Positions 25,221 to 34,251 are shown, counted from the first letter of the stretch. The stretch is 64,000 nucleotides of DNA from Mycobacterium terramassiliense (GCF_900157385.1 NZ_LT717701.1:1337772-1401771), one strand, 5' to 3'. Numbers and translations: made by a program. Notes: generated by a model not told the origin, from the sequence alone.

Positions 25221-26950
25221 GCGCCGCGCCCTCGACAGCGGACGGCTTCGACCATGTGGTCGACGTACTCATCGTCGGATCCGGCGGTGGGGGCATGGCG
25301 GCCGCGTTGACGGCCCAAGCCGCGGGGCTGGACGCGTTGGTGGTGGAGAAGTCGCCATATTTCGGCGGCTCCACCGCCCTTTCGGGAGGCGGCATCTGGG
25401 TGCCCGGGGCACCCGCGCAGCGCAGGGAGGGCTATCACCCGTCGCCCGAAGAGGTCGCCAAATACCTGCTGCAGATCACCGACGGACTGGTCAGCGAGGC
25501 GCGGATACGGCAGTACGTCCAGTCAGCGCCACAAATGCTGGAATTCCTCGAAAACCTCTCGGGGTGGTTCGAGTTCGTCTGGAAGCCGGGCTACGCCGAC
25601 TACTACCCGGAGCTGCCCGGCGGCTCGGAGTTGGGCAGCACCATCAACGTGCCGCCGATCGACCTGCGAAAGCTGGGCGACGACGAGCAAAAGCTGCTCA
25701 AACCTCTGGCGCTCGCCCCCAAGGGAATCTGGTTGGGGCCCAAGGAATTGCGGACGTTCTACCGGATCAGGCAGTCGTGGGCCGGCAAAGGCGTCCTGCT
25801 CAAGCTGATTGCGCGGATGGTCCGGGCCAGGGTCTTCGGCGAACGGATGGCGGCGATCGGGCAGTCACTGGCGGCCCGGCTCCGGCTGGCCATGAGAGAA
25901 CGCGGCATTCCGCTGTGGCTCGAGACGCCGATGGTGGAGTTGCTCACCGACGCCGCCGGATCGGTGACCGGCGCGTTGGTGCTCAGGGAGGGCAGGACGG
26001 TCAGCGTCGGGGGGCGCCTCGGAGTCATCCTGGCGTCGGGGGGTTTCGACCACGACCTCGCGTGGCGCAAAGAGCAACTGCCGGTGCTCGACCAGGACTG
26101 GAGCTTCGGCAACCCCGCCGCGATGGGCGACGGCATCCGCGCGGGCCAAAAAGTCGGCGCCGCAACGGAGTTGCTCGACGAGGCCTGGTGGTTTCCGGCG
26201 ATCCAGTGGCCCGACGGCCGCATGCAGTTCATGCTCAACGAACGGATGATGCCGGCGCAGTTCATCGTCAACGGCGAGGGCAAGCGCTTCATCAACGAGG
26301 CGGCGCCCTACATGGACTTCGGTCACGCCATGATCGACGGCCAGAAGTCCGGAGTCACCCACATCCCCTGCTGGCTCGTCACCGATCACAGGTCGTGGAA
26401 TCGCTACGTCGTCGGCGGCCATCTGCCGATACCGAAGATCCCGGGGGCGCCGGTTCCGACCGGGCGCAAGGTCCCGCGGGCGTGGCTGGAGTCGGGCGTT
26501 GTCAAGGCGGCGACGAGCTGGGACGAGATGGCGGCCAAGATCGGCGTCCCGGCGCGGCAGCTTGCCGAGACCGCCGCGCGCTTCAACGAACTGGCGCGCA
26601 AGGGCCACGACGACGATTTCAACCGCGGGGACAGCGTGTACGACAACTACTACGGCGCCCCCACGCTGCCGAACCCCAACCTGTACCCGCTGGGCGGCCC
26701 GCCGTATTACGCGTTCCGCATCGTCCTCGGCGATCTCGGCACCTCGGGCGGCCTGCGCACCGACGAGTACGCCCGGGTGCTGCGCGACGACGACACGGTG
26801 GTGCGGGGACTGTACGCGGTGGGTAACACCGCGGCACCGGTCATGGGTCGCAGCTACGCCGGCGCGGGGGCGACCATCGGGCCGGCCATGACCTTTGGCT
26901 TCGTCGCAGCGAAACACGTTGCAGCCCACGCCGCAAAGCAGACCCTGTAG
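25217..26950 (+). CDS. KstD-like FAD-dependent dehydrogenase
   Basis: A 577-residue flavoprotein of the 3-ketosteroid-delta1-dehydrogenase/fumarate reductase family. The FAD site is VLIVGSGGGGMAAALTAQAAG with FGGSTALSGGGIWVPG, and the C-terminal segment is GRSYAGAGATIGPAMTFG. ATG 25217 overlaps the mhpB stop by 4 nt. Within the operon it could aromatise or desaturate a cyclic precursor before the hydroxylase acts (inference). KstD itself needs specific Tyr residues that I have not placed, so the substrate is not assumed to be a steroid. Confidence 0.9.
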   Translation: MSAAPSTADGFDHVVDVLIVGSGGGGMAAALTAQAAGLDALVVEKSPYFGGSTALSGGGIWVPGAPAQRREGYHPSPEEVAKYLLQITDGLVSEARIRQYVQSAPQMLEFLENLSGWFEFVWKPGYADYYPELPGGSELGSTINVPPIDLRKLGDDEQKLLKPLALAPKGIWLGPKELRTFYRIRQSWAGKGVLLKLIARMVRARVFGERMAAIGQSLAARLRLAMRERGIPLWLETPMVELLTDAAGSVTGALVLREGRTVSVGGRLGVILASGGFDHDLAWRKEQLPVLDQDWSFGNPAAMGDGIRAGQKVGAATELLDEAWWFPAIQWPDGRMQFMLNERMMPAQFIVNGEGKRFINEAAPYMDFGHAMIDGQKSGVTHIPCWLVTDHRSWNRYVVGGHLPIPKIPGAPVPTGRKVPRAWLESGVVKAATSWDEMAAKIGVPARQLAETAARFNELARKGHDDDFNRGDSVYDNYYGAPTLPNPNLYPLGGPPYYAFRIVLGDLGTSGGLRTDEYARVLRDDDTVVRGLYAVGNTAAPVMGRSYAGAGATIGPAMTFGFVAAKHVAAHAAKQTL

Positions 26951-26969
26951 TTCTCATAGGAGGTAGTAA

Positions 26970-28277
26970 ATGAAGATCTCACTGTTCTACGAATTCGCCC
27001 TGCCGCGACCCTGGGCGCCCGACGACGAGCGGATCCTGCTGCAGGATTGCCTGGACGAGGTCGAGGCGGCCGACCAGGCCGGGTTCTCCACCGTCTGGCT
27101 CACCGAGCATCACTTCCTCGAGGAGTACTGCCATTCCACCGCGCCGGAGATCTTCCTGGCCGCGGCCAGCCAGCGGACCAAGAACATCCGGCTGGGGTTC
27201 GGCATCATGCACCTGTTGCCGGCGGTCAATCACCCCGCCCGGGTGGCCGAACGCATCGCCACCATCGATCTGCTGTCGAACGGGCGGGTCGAGTTCGGCA
27301 CCGGCGAGGGCTCCTCGGTTGGCGAATTGGGCGGATTCGACGTAGATCCCGCCGACAAGCGCGCACAGTGGGAGGAGTCCCTCGAGGTCGCGATCCGCTG
27401 CATGATCGAGGAGCCGTTCACGGGATTCAAAGGCGAGCAAATCCAAATGCCGCCCCGCAACGTCATCCCCAAGCCGATGCAAAAGCCGCATCCACCGGTC
27501 TGGGTCGCGTGCACGCGCCCGGCGAGCGTACAGATGGCGGCCCAAAAGTGCATCGGCGCACTCAGTTTCGCCTACACCGGCCCGGGGCCGCTCACCGAGC
27601 GGGTCAACGGCTACTACAAGGAGTTCGAGGAGAGCGGTGTGCCCATCACGCCGCGGATCAACCCGAACATCCTGGCCATCGGCGGCGACCTGTCGATGAT
27701 GGTCGCCAAGACCGACGAGCAGGCGCTCGAGCGTCTCGGGCAGGGCGGCGGGTTCTTCTCCTTCGGGATCATGCACTACTACCTGACCGGGATGCACAGC
27801 CCGGGCCGGACCGGCGTGTGGAAGCGGTATCTGGAGGAGGTCGAGAAGGACCCGACGCTGGCCTACGGCCCCGGCCGCGGCGCCATCGGATCACCGGCCA
27901 CGGTGCGCGAATTCCTGCGGGGCTACGAGGAAAGCGGCGTCGACGAGATTATCCTGCTCCTCAATCCGCGTAGCCACGAGGGCACGATGGAATCCATCGA
28001 GCTGATGGGCAAAGAGGTGCTGCCGGAGTTCATCGAGCGCGACGCGAAGGCGGTGGCCGACAAGGCCAAGCGACTGGCGCCGGTCCTGGAGAAGGTCGAG
28101 GCGCGCCGGCCGGTCTCGACCGCACCGCAATTCGATGAGACCTACGCGTTCGGCGGGCTGCCCACCGGCCGCGACAAGTTCACCGCCAGCGAGATCCCCG
28201 AGGCCATGGCGGAGATCAACGAGGGCCGCGTCCAGGCGGCGCAGCGCCTCAAGGAACAAAAAGAGCAGGGGAAGTGA
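26970..28277 (+). CDS. LLM-class flavin-dependent oxidoreductase
   Basis: A 435-residue bacterial-luciferase-fold enzyme, longer than the F420 group at the left edge and nearer to FMN-dependent monooxygenases. It has a strong ribosome site (AGGAGG) and begins MKISLFYEFALPRPW. Segments include TVWLTEHHFLEEYCHS, RLGFGIMHLLPAVNHP and GRVEFGTGEGSS. It may insert oxygen into a ring or oxidise a ketone; no flavin reductase gene is next to it. The C-terminal 60 residues are charged and likely helical. Confidence 0.88.
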   Translation: MKISLFYEFALPRPWAPDDERILLQDCLDEVEAADQAGFSTVWLTEHHFLEEYCHSTAPEIFLAAASQRTKNIRLGFGIMHLLPAVNHPARVAERIATIDLLSNGRVEFGTGEGSSVGELGGFDVDPADKRAQWEESLEVAIRCMIEEPFTGFKGEQIQMPPRNVIPKPMQKPHPPVWVACTRPASVQMAAQKCIGALSFAYTGPGPLTERVNGYYKEFEESGVPITPRINPNILAIGGDLSMMVAKTDEQALERLGQGGGFFSFGIMHYYLTGMHSPGRTGVWKRYLEEVEKDPTLAYGPGRGAIGSPATVREFLRGYEESGVDEIILLLNPRSHEGTMESIELMGKEVLPEFIERDAKAVADKAKRLAPVLEKVEARRPVSTAPQFDETYAFGGLPTGRDKFTASEIPEAMAEINEGRVQAAQRLKEQKEQGK

Positions 28278-28308
28278 GACCGGGAAACATTTCGATTTAG
28301 GACCATTG

Positions 28309-29136
28309 GTGGGACGACTCGAGGAGCTGTGGCGCTACGACGGCCGCCGCGCCGTGGTGACCGGATGCGCGTCGGGCATCGGCGAACACGTGGTGCGGCA
28401 GCTCAGCCAACTCGGGGCGTATGTTATCGGCCTCGACAAGCGCCGGCCCTCCTTCGAGCTCAACGGGTTTCACGAGATCGACCTCGCCGACCCGGAGTCG
28501 ATCGATCGCGCGGTGGCATCCATCGACGGGCCGGTCGACGCGCTGTTCAACGTGGCCGGCGTCTCGTCCGGGATCGGCGACCCCCCGCTGGTGGTCACCA
28601 TCAACTTCCTCGGGCTGCGGCATGTCACCGAGGCGCTGATCGAGAAGATGCCCGCGGGGTCGTCGATCGTCAGCGTCTCGTCGCTCGCGGCCGCGGGATA
28701 CCGTGACCATATTCCGGCGGTGGCGCCGCTGCTCCATACCGCGACCATGCGGCAGGGTGTCGAATGGTGTCGGGCGCACCCCGATGCGCTGGCCGGTGGC
28801 GGCTACCAATTGTCCAAAGAGGCGATCATTCTGTACACCATGCGTAATGCCGTGCCGCTTGGCGCCCGGGGCATCCGGATCAACTGCACCGGCCCGGGGG
28901 TCACCGAAACCCCGATCCTCGATCAGCTCCGCACCGCCTACGGGCAGGGGTTCCTCGACGACATTCCCAAGCCTTTGGGGCGTGTTTCCGGGCCCGACGA
29001 ACAGGCCTCGGTTCTACTGTTTCTGAATAGCCGCGCGGCCAGCTATATCTCGGGCCAGGTGCTGTGGGTCGACGGTGGAAACGTGGGCGCGGCGATCGCC
29101 CGTGAGCTCGAGGAAGGGGCGCCGTGGCCAGCGTAG
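28309..29136 (+). CDS. SDR-family oxidoreductase
   Basis: A 275-residue classical SDR beginning at GTG 28309 (MGRLEELWRYDG) with TAGGA upstream; TTG 28306 is an alternative. The cofactor motif GCASGIG is near residue 20, NVAGVSS near 80, the active-site Ser in SVSSLAAAG, and the catalytic pair YxxxK in YQLSKEA. An insertion between the Ser and Tyr (the RDHIPAVAPLLHTATMRQG region) resembles 3-alpha-hydroxysteroid dehydrogenase-like SDRs. It overlaps the cyclase gene by 13 nt. It should oxidise or reduce an alcohol/ketone in the operon's pathway. Confidence 0.88.
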   Translation: MGRLEELWRYDGRRAVVTGCASGIGEHVVRQLSQLGAYVIGLDKRRPSFELNGFHEIDLADPESIDRAVASIDGPVDALFNVAGVSSGIGDPPLVVTINFLGLRHVTEALIEKMPAGSSIVSVSSLAAAGYRDHIPAVAPLLHTATMRQGVEWCRAHPDALAGGGYQLSKEAIILYTMRNAVPLGARGIRINCTGPGVTETPILDQLRTAYGQGFLDDIPKPLGRVSGPDEQASVLLFLNSRAASYISGQVLWVDGGNVGAAIARELEEGAPWPA

Positions 29137-30116
29137 GCGATTTCCGGCGGGCCGCCCGCGAGGTCTCCAACTGGGGTCGCTGGGGAGCCGACGACGAGCT
29201 GGGCACGCTGAACTTCATCACCGCCGACAAGGTTGCCCAGGCCGCCGGCCTGGTGCGCCACGGCAAGGTGTTTCCACTCGGCGTGGACTTCGGTGCGTCG
29301 GGCCCGCAGGGCGCCTTCGAGTTTCGGCACAACCCAGTGCACGTCATGACCGTGGACGGCGGCGACGTGAACACGCTGGCCAAGTATGGCCCCGACTGGA
29401 CGCGAAATCCATTGGCCAAGCAGCTAAGTGGATACATGACCGCCGACAATCCGTTCCGCTTCAACGATGACATGATCATCATGCCGTTGCAGGCGGCCAG
29501 CCAATGGGACGCGCTGTCGCACGTCTACTACGACGACCAGCTCTACAACGGCTTCCCGGCGGATTCGGTGACCAGCATGGGAGCCTTCCACTGCGGCATC
29601 GACAAGGTTGACGGCAAGGGCATCACCTCGCGGGGTGTCTTACTGGACCTCGTTCGCCATCGCGGGGCGGAGGTCTTCCTGGAAGCCGGTAACCCGATCT
29701 CGCCGGAGGAACTGGACGACGTCGTTCGCGCGCAAGGGGTGACGGTCGGGCGGGGCGACATCGTGTTGATCCGCACCGGTTGGTGGACGAAGTTCCTCGA
29801 GACCGGGAACAAGATGGAGGGCTATTCGGGCCTGGACTGGCGCTGCGCCTCGTGGCTGCACGACCACGAGGTGGCGGCGGTCGCGGCCGACAACCTCCAA
29901 GTCGAAGACCTGGTATCCGGCGTCGATGGGATAACCTTCCCCCTCCACCTGCTGTGCCTGCGGGACATGGGGCTGATGTTCGGCGAGTACTGGGATCTCG
30001 GCGCGCTCGCAGCCGACTGCGCCGCGGACGGGGTGTACGAATTCCAGCTCGTCGCGCCCCCGCTGAGAGTCGTTGGCGCCGTGGGCTCCCCGGTGAACCC
30101 GATCGCGATCAAGTGA
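29124..30116 (+). CDS. Cyclase-family (kynurenine formamidase-like) hydrolase
   Basis: A 330-residue member of the metal-dependent cyclase family, which includes kynurenine formamidase and other amide, ester or ring hydrolases. The start is GTG 29124 (MASVGDFRRAAREV). The N-terminal WGRWGADDELGTLNFIT and the ASQWDALSHVYYD segment with its conserved W-D-x-L-x-H are typical. It overlaps the SDR gene and is followed by an overlapping hydrolase gene. It may hydrolyse a cyclic or lactone intermediate (inference). Confidence 0.85.
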   Translation: MASVGDFRRAAREVSNWGRWGADDELGTLNFITADKVAQAAGLVRHGKVFPLGVDFGASGPQGAFEFRHNPVHVMTVDGGDVNTLAKYGPDWTRNPLAKQLSGYMTADNPFRFNDDMIIMPLQAASQWDALSHVYYDDQLYNGFPADSVTSMGAFHCGIDKVDGKGITSRGVLLDLVRHRGAEVFLEAGNPISPEELDDVVRAQGVTVGRGDIVLIRTGWWTKFLETGNKMEGYSGLDWRCASWLHDHEVAAVAADNLQVEDLVSGVDGITFPLHLLCLRDMGLMFGEYWDLGALAADCAADGVYEFQLVAPPLRVVGAVGSPVNPIAIK

Positions 30117-30952
30117 TGGAGGTTCACCGCAAGACGACGCTGGTCGACGGGCTGGCCACCAGCTATCTGGAGGCCGGCGAAGGCGACCCGGTAGTGCTGC
30201 TGCACGGCGGCGAGTTCGGCGGCAGCGCCGAACTCGGGTGGGAACGCAACATCGCCGCGCTCGCCACCCAATACCGCGTGCTGGCGCCGGACCAGCTGGG
30301 GTTCGGGCGGTCGGCCAAGGTCATCGACTTCGTCGACGGCCGCGGCATGCGAATTCGCCATGTCGCCCGATTCTGCGAGCTGCTGGGCATCGACTCGGCC
30401 CACTTCGTCGGCAACTCGATGGGCGCCATCAACCTGCTCACCGACGCCACGTCCGAGCGCCCCCGGTTGCCCATCCGCAGCCTGGTGGCGATCTGCGGGG
30501 GCGGGGAGATCCAGCAGAACCGGCATTTCGACGCGCTGCAGCAGTACGACGCGACCCTGCCGGCGATGCGCCGCATCGTGGAGGCGTTGTTCTACGATCC
30601 CGGCTACCCGGCGGACGAGGATTACGTCCGCCGACGGCACGAGTCGAGCACCGCGCCCGGCGCGTGGGAGGCGGTGGCAGCGGCCCGATTTCGTCGCCCC
30701 GACGCCGCACCGTCTTCGGCCCCGTCGAGCGCGCGCGCCTACGATCGCATCGGTGTGCCGACGCTCGTCGTCGAGGGGGGAGAGGACAAGCTCCTCCCGT
30801 CGGGGTGGGCCGAGCAGATCGCCAAGCAGATCGAGGGCGGCCGCTCGGAGGTGATTCCCCGGGCGGGTCACTGCCCGCAGATCGAGCAGCCCGGAGCGGT
30901 CAACGCGTTGCTGCTGGATTTTTTCGCGACGGCCTGCGGTCAGAACGTGTAG
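30116..30952 (+). CDS. Alpha/beta hydrolase, meta-cleavage hydrolase-like
   Basis: A 278-residue alpha/beta hydrolase whose ATG overlaps the previous TGA (TGATG). The oxyanion segment is VVLLHGGEFGG, the nucleophile elbow is GNSMGA, and the acid/base end is RAGHCPQIEQP. DQLGFGRSAKV and GNSMG resemble C-C bond hydrolases such as MhpC and BphD. It closes the operon and overlaps the convergent multicopper oxidase gene by 13 nt. With the hydrolase at 21780 it gives two candidates for cleaving the ring-fission product. Confidence 0.87.
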   Translation: MEVHRKTTLVDGLATSYLEAGEGDPVVLLHGGEFGGSAELGWERNIAALATQYRVLAPDQLGFGRSAKVIDFVDGRGMRIRHVARFCELLGIDSAHFVGNSMGAINLLTDATSERPRLPIRSLVAICGGGEIQQNRHFDALQQYDATLPAMRRIVEALFYDPGYPADEDYVRRRHESSTAPGAWEAVAAARFRRPDAAPSSAPSSARAYDRIGVPTLVVEGGEDKLLPSGWAEQIAKQIEGGRSEVIPRAGHCPQIEQPGAVNALLLDFFATACGQNV

Positions 30953-32535
30953 TCCAGCCGCGTCTGCATGCCGGCGTCTTGGTGGTAGGTGTTGTGACAA
31001 TGCAACTGCCACAGGCCCGGATTGTCGGCGACCAGCACGGCCAGGATCTTCTGCTTGGGCAGCACGATGACGGTGTCCTTGCGGGCGCCCGGGCTGCCGT
31101 CGGCGTTGATCAGCTGGAAGGTGTGCCCGTGCAGGTGAATTGGGTGATACATCATGGTGGGGTTGTCGAACGTGATGGTGGGCCGTTCGCCCTCGCGGAC
31201 GTGCAGCGGATCGGTGTCGCTGTACGGCCTCCCGTTGATCATCCAGTTGTATTGCACCATGTTGCCGCCCAGCACGACGGGCAGGTTGAGGTCGGGCTGG
31301 GGCCGCCCCAGGTTGACGGGCGTTGTGGCCGTGAACATTTCGATGGTACCCACCCGTTGGCCGAGTTCGCCCGGTTGAAACCCGGGGTCGGGTGCGCTGC
31401 CGGTGCCGGTGGAGAGCAGCGCGCGAGCCAGGTCGTTCTTTCCTTCCGCCAGCGCGACCAGCGGGAAGACGCCGTCGGCCGCGGTCACGATGACGTCGTA
31501 CCGTTCCGCCATGCCGATCAGCAGGGCGTCGACCTGGGTGGGCACCACGGGAAAACCATCGGTATGGGTCACCGTCATTGAATGCCCGGCCAGCGCGACG
31601 CGAAAAGCGGTGTCGGAGCCCGTGTTGATGAATCGGATCCTGATGCGCTGCCCCGGCTTCGCTTTGAATGTCGTGGGCGCCGCCGGGATCCGGCCGTTGA
31701 TCAGGTAGTAGGGATAGTCGATGTCGCCGGCATCGCCGCCGAGCAGATCGCTCTTAGTGCCGCCGTTGTCGGACATGCCAGGCATCTCCGGCATCCCGGA
31801 CGTCGGCGTCGGCGAGGTCGTCGCGTTGGCCGGGGTCGTGGATGTCGTCGAAGTCGTCGGCATCGCCGAGCGGCTCGGCTTGTCCGGACCGGTGAGCTCG
31901 TTGTAGAGCTGCTGCGGGCTCTTCCCGACGCCATCCGTCCAATCGTCAAGGACGACAATCCATTCGGCGTCGTAGTCGCCCTCGCTCGGGTCGTCGACAA
32001 TGACCGGGAGATAAAGACCCATGTCGGCGTCCAGGCCGGTGTGCGGATGGCCCCAGTAGGTGCCCGGATTCGGCACGGAGAAGCGGTACGTGAAGTCCTG
32101 GCCGGCCGCGATGTTCGGGGTCGCGGGCGCGGCACCGTCCATGTCGTTGCGCAGCGCGATGCCGTGCCAATGCACCGAGGTCGGATGGTCCAGCCGGTTC
32201 GAGACGGTGACGACCAGCTCGTCGCCGACCTTGGCCCGGATCAGCGGTCCGGGGATGTTGTTGCCGTAGGCCAAGGTACGGGCCACCGGCCCGCCGAGAT
32301 CGACCTGCGCCTGCTGGGGCGACAGGCTGGCGGTCACGGTGCGCCCGCTGTGCGGCCGAGCCTTTTCGGCGGCGGCGATGGCGGCGGCCATTTGCGCTGT
32401 GGCGCCCGATACCTGGGAGTTGGATTGGCCGCAGCCCGCCAGCGCCAATCCCCCGGCGACGCTTGCGGCCATGAAGCCGCGCCTGGTCAGTAGGGCCCCG
32501 TCGAACGGGACCCCGCCTGTGGGCAGCACCGGCAT
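30940..32535 (-). CDS. mmcO: Multicopper oxidase, Tat-exported lipoprotein (MmcO-like)
   Basis: A 531-residue three-domain multicopper oxidase. The N-terminus has a twin-arginine signal (TRRGFMAASV) ending in a lipobox (LAGC), so it is exported folded and anchored outside the membrane. All copper motifs are present: HWHGIAL, WGHPHTG, HPIHLHGH and the type 1 segment HCHNTYHQDAGM. A methionine/threonine-rich insert (about residues 240-260, with MPEMPGM) may bind copper. The family member MmcO (Rv0846c) protects M. tuberculosis from copper. It is slightly longer than that protein. Confidence 0.9.
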   Translation of the reverse strand: MPVLPTGGVPFDGALLTRRGFMAASVAGGLALAGCGQSNSQVSGATAQMAAAIAAAEKARPHSGRTVTASLSPQQAQVDLGGPVARTLAYGNNIPGPLIRAKVGDELVVTVSNRLDHPTSVHWHGIALRNDMDGAAPATPNIAAGQDFTYRFSVPNPGTYWGHPHTGLDADMGLYLPVIVDDPSEGDYDAEWIVVLDDWTDGVGKSPQQLYNELTGPDKPSRSAMPTTSTTSTTPANATTSPTPTSGMPEMPGMSDNGGTKSDLLGGDAGDIDYPYYLINGRIPAAPTTFKAKPGQRIRIRFINTGSDTAFRVALAGHSMTVTHTDGFPVVPTQVDALLIGMAERYDVIVTAADGVFPLVALAEGKNDLARALLSTGTGSAPDPGFQPGELGQRVGTIEMFTATTPVNLGRPQPDLNLPVVLGGNMVQYNWMINGRPYSDTDPLHVREGERPTITFDNPTMMYHPIHLHGHTFQLINADGSPGARKDTVIVLPKQKILAVLVADNPGLWQLHCHNTYHQDAGMQTRLDYTF

Positions 32536-32615
32536 TGCGCGCTCCTCGTCTTGCGTCGACCCGCCCCCGGCGCCTTATACCGTGCTCGGCCGTCGGCTGG
32601 AACGCAAGTACCGAG

Positions 32616-33482
32616 TTATCGGGCGTGCCGGTAGATCTGGGTGGCCGGTGCCGAGGGCACCCCGAGTTCGGCCGCGACGGCGTCGACCGCACGCTGGGCG
32701 ACGTCGAGGTCCACCCGGCCGTCGGCGGTGTAGCAGGGGCCGACGTAGCGCTCGTAGTGGCGTTGCGCCTCGTCGCGCGTCAGCCGGTCCAGAAACGACG
32801 CCACGTAATCGACGGCGAGATCGGGTCGTTCGGCCATCGTCCGCAGCGCGCGTCGGTTGGCCCGCACCACGGCCTGCACCGCCGGGCTGTCGATCTGAAG
32901 GCGGGTCGCATCCACGGCCACCCCGACGGTGGGGATCTGAAAGTGATCTCCGACCCAGGCCAGCACGTGGAAGCCTTCCTCCTCGGCGACCTGCTCGGGT
33001 GCCATGGTGCTGCCGACATACGCGGCGTCGATCGAGCCATCGCGCAGCCTCCGCAGATCCATCTGGTAGTCGCCCGGGGCCCGCGCCACACACTCGAGGT
33101 CGCGGTCGGGGTCAAGGCCGTGCTGGCGCAGCACGATCCGCGCGAAGCACCCGGGGGCGGTGTGCCCCGCGTGTACCGCGAGCCTGCGTCCGCGAAGCTC
33201 CGCCATGGCGGACACCCCGGGTCCGCCGAGGAACCAGAACAGCGGGCGGTGGGTGTTCACGCTCAGCACCGTCCACTCGATGCCGTGAGTCAAGCGCGAT
33301 AACAAGCTCCGGCCGAGGCCGATCGTCACGCAGGAGCGCAGACGCTCTGTTTCCCAAGCGATTCCATCTCGCACCGCGACGTGGACCCCTTCGTCTTGGA
33401 AGTAGCCCTCCTGATCGGCGATGTAGGCGATCAGTTCCTCGTGTATGCCGCGCCCGACGTAGGCCAGGTCGATCGTGTGCAT
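32616..33482 (-). CDS. NMT1/THI5-like substrate-binding-fold protein
   Basis: A 288-residue protein with the periplasmic-binding fold of the NMT1/THI5 group (IDLAYVGRG, AYIADQEGYFQDEGV, RGRRLAVHAGH, GSIDAAYVGS). The start chosen is ATG 33482, 7 nt after the upstream SDR gene, giving MHTIDLAYV. There is no signal peptide or lipobox and no permease or ATPase gene beside it, so a role as a transporter subunit is doubtful. Cytoplasmic relatives act in pyrimidine synthesis or as phthalate-type decarboxylases. The function is not known. Confidence 0.75.
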   Translation of the reverse strand: MHTIDLAYVGRGIHEELIAYIADQEGYFQDEGVHVAVRDGIAWETERLRSCVTIGLGRSLLSRLTHGIEWTVLSVNTHRPLFWFLGGPGVSAMAELRGRRLAVHAGHTAPGCFARIVLRQHGLDPDRDLECVARAPGDYQMDLRRLRDGSIDAAYVGSTMAPEQVAEEEGFHVLAWVGDHFQIPTVGVAVDATRLQIDSPAVQAVVRANRRALRTMAERPDLAVDYVASFLDRLTRDEAQRHYERYVGPCYTADGRVDLDVAQRAVDAVAAELGVPSAPATQIYRHAR

Positions 33483-33489
33483 GTCGCGT

Positions 33490-34236
33490 TCAGTCCATCG
33501 CGATGCCGCCGTTGACCGGCAGATAGTGCCCGGTGGTGAAACCGGAGTCCGCGCTTGCCAGGAACGCAATGGTGTGGGCGACCTCATCCGGCGTCACCAG
33601 CCGCCCCATCGGAGCGGCCTCTCCGAGCTCACGCACCCGATCCGGCGTGAGTTGGCCGGTCACCGTCGTCCCGCCGACGGTGGCAGGTGCGACGAGGTTG
33701 GCGGTGACCCCGTGCGGTGCCAGCTCGAGTGCGACGTATCGGACGAACTGGTCCAGGGCCGCCTTCGCCGTGCCGAGCGCGATCATCCCCTCGCGGGGAC
33801 GGCGGGACAGCCCGGTGCTGAGATAGATCAGCCGGCCATAGCCGCGCGAAACCATCCCCGGCACAACGGCCTTCGTCAGCATGAATGCGGCATGCAGCTC
33901 CGCGTCCACCTTGCCGCCCAGCTGTTCCCAGGTGAGGTCGGCGAACGAGGTGACGACGAACGGAATCAGCGCGTTGTGCACCAGGACGTCCACACCGCCC
34001 CAGCGCTGCGCGGTTTCGTCGATCATGGCGGAGACGTCATCCGGCGCTGTGACGTCGGCCTTGATCGCCACGGCCTCGCCGCCGGACGATGTGATGCCGG
34101 CGACCACCTCCTCGGCCTCGGGGCCGCTGGAGTGATAGTTGACCACCACCCGAAACCCGCGTTCGGCAAGCACCCGCGCCGTCGCCGAACCGATCCCCCG
34201 GCTGGCTCCGGTGATCAATGCGACCCGAGGCATCAT
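33490..34236 (-). CDS. SDR-family protein lacking the catalytic tyrosine
   Basis: A 248-residue classical SDR by length and fold. The cofactor motif TGASRGIG is at residues 9-16 and DVT at 61-63, but two hallmarks are altered: NNAG reads HNAL (88-91), and the YxxxK reads L154-GTA-K158, so the catalytic Tyr is Leu. Ser140/Thr141 remain. It may be catalytically inactive or use another acid. It is coupled to the binding-protein gene (7-nt gap) and follows the NmrA-like gene, so the three form a minus-strand operon. Confidence 0.85.
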   Translation of the reverse strand: MMPRVALITGASRGIGSATARVLAERGFRVVVNYHSSGPEAEEVVAGITSSGGEAVAIKADVTAPDDVSAMIDETAQRWGGVDVLVHNALIPFVVTSFADLTWEQLGGKVDAELHAAFMLTKAVVPGMVSRGYGRLIYLSTGLSRRPREGMIALGTAKAALDQFVRYVALELAPHGVTANLVAPATVGGTTVTGQLTPDRVRELGEAAPMGRLVTPDEVAHTIAFLASADSGFTTGHYLPVNGGIAMD

Positions 34237-34251
34237 CGACCCGCCCGCCCG

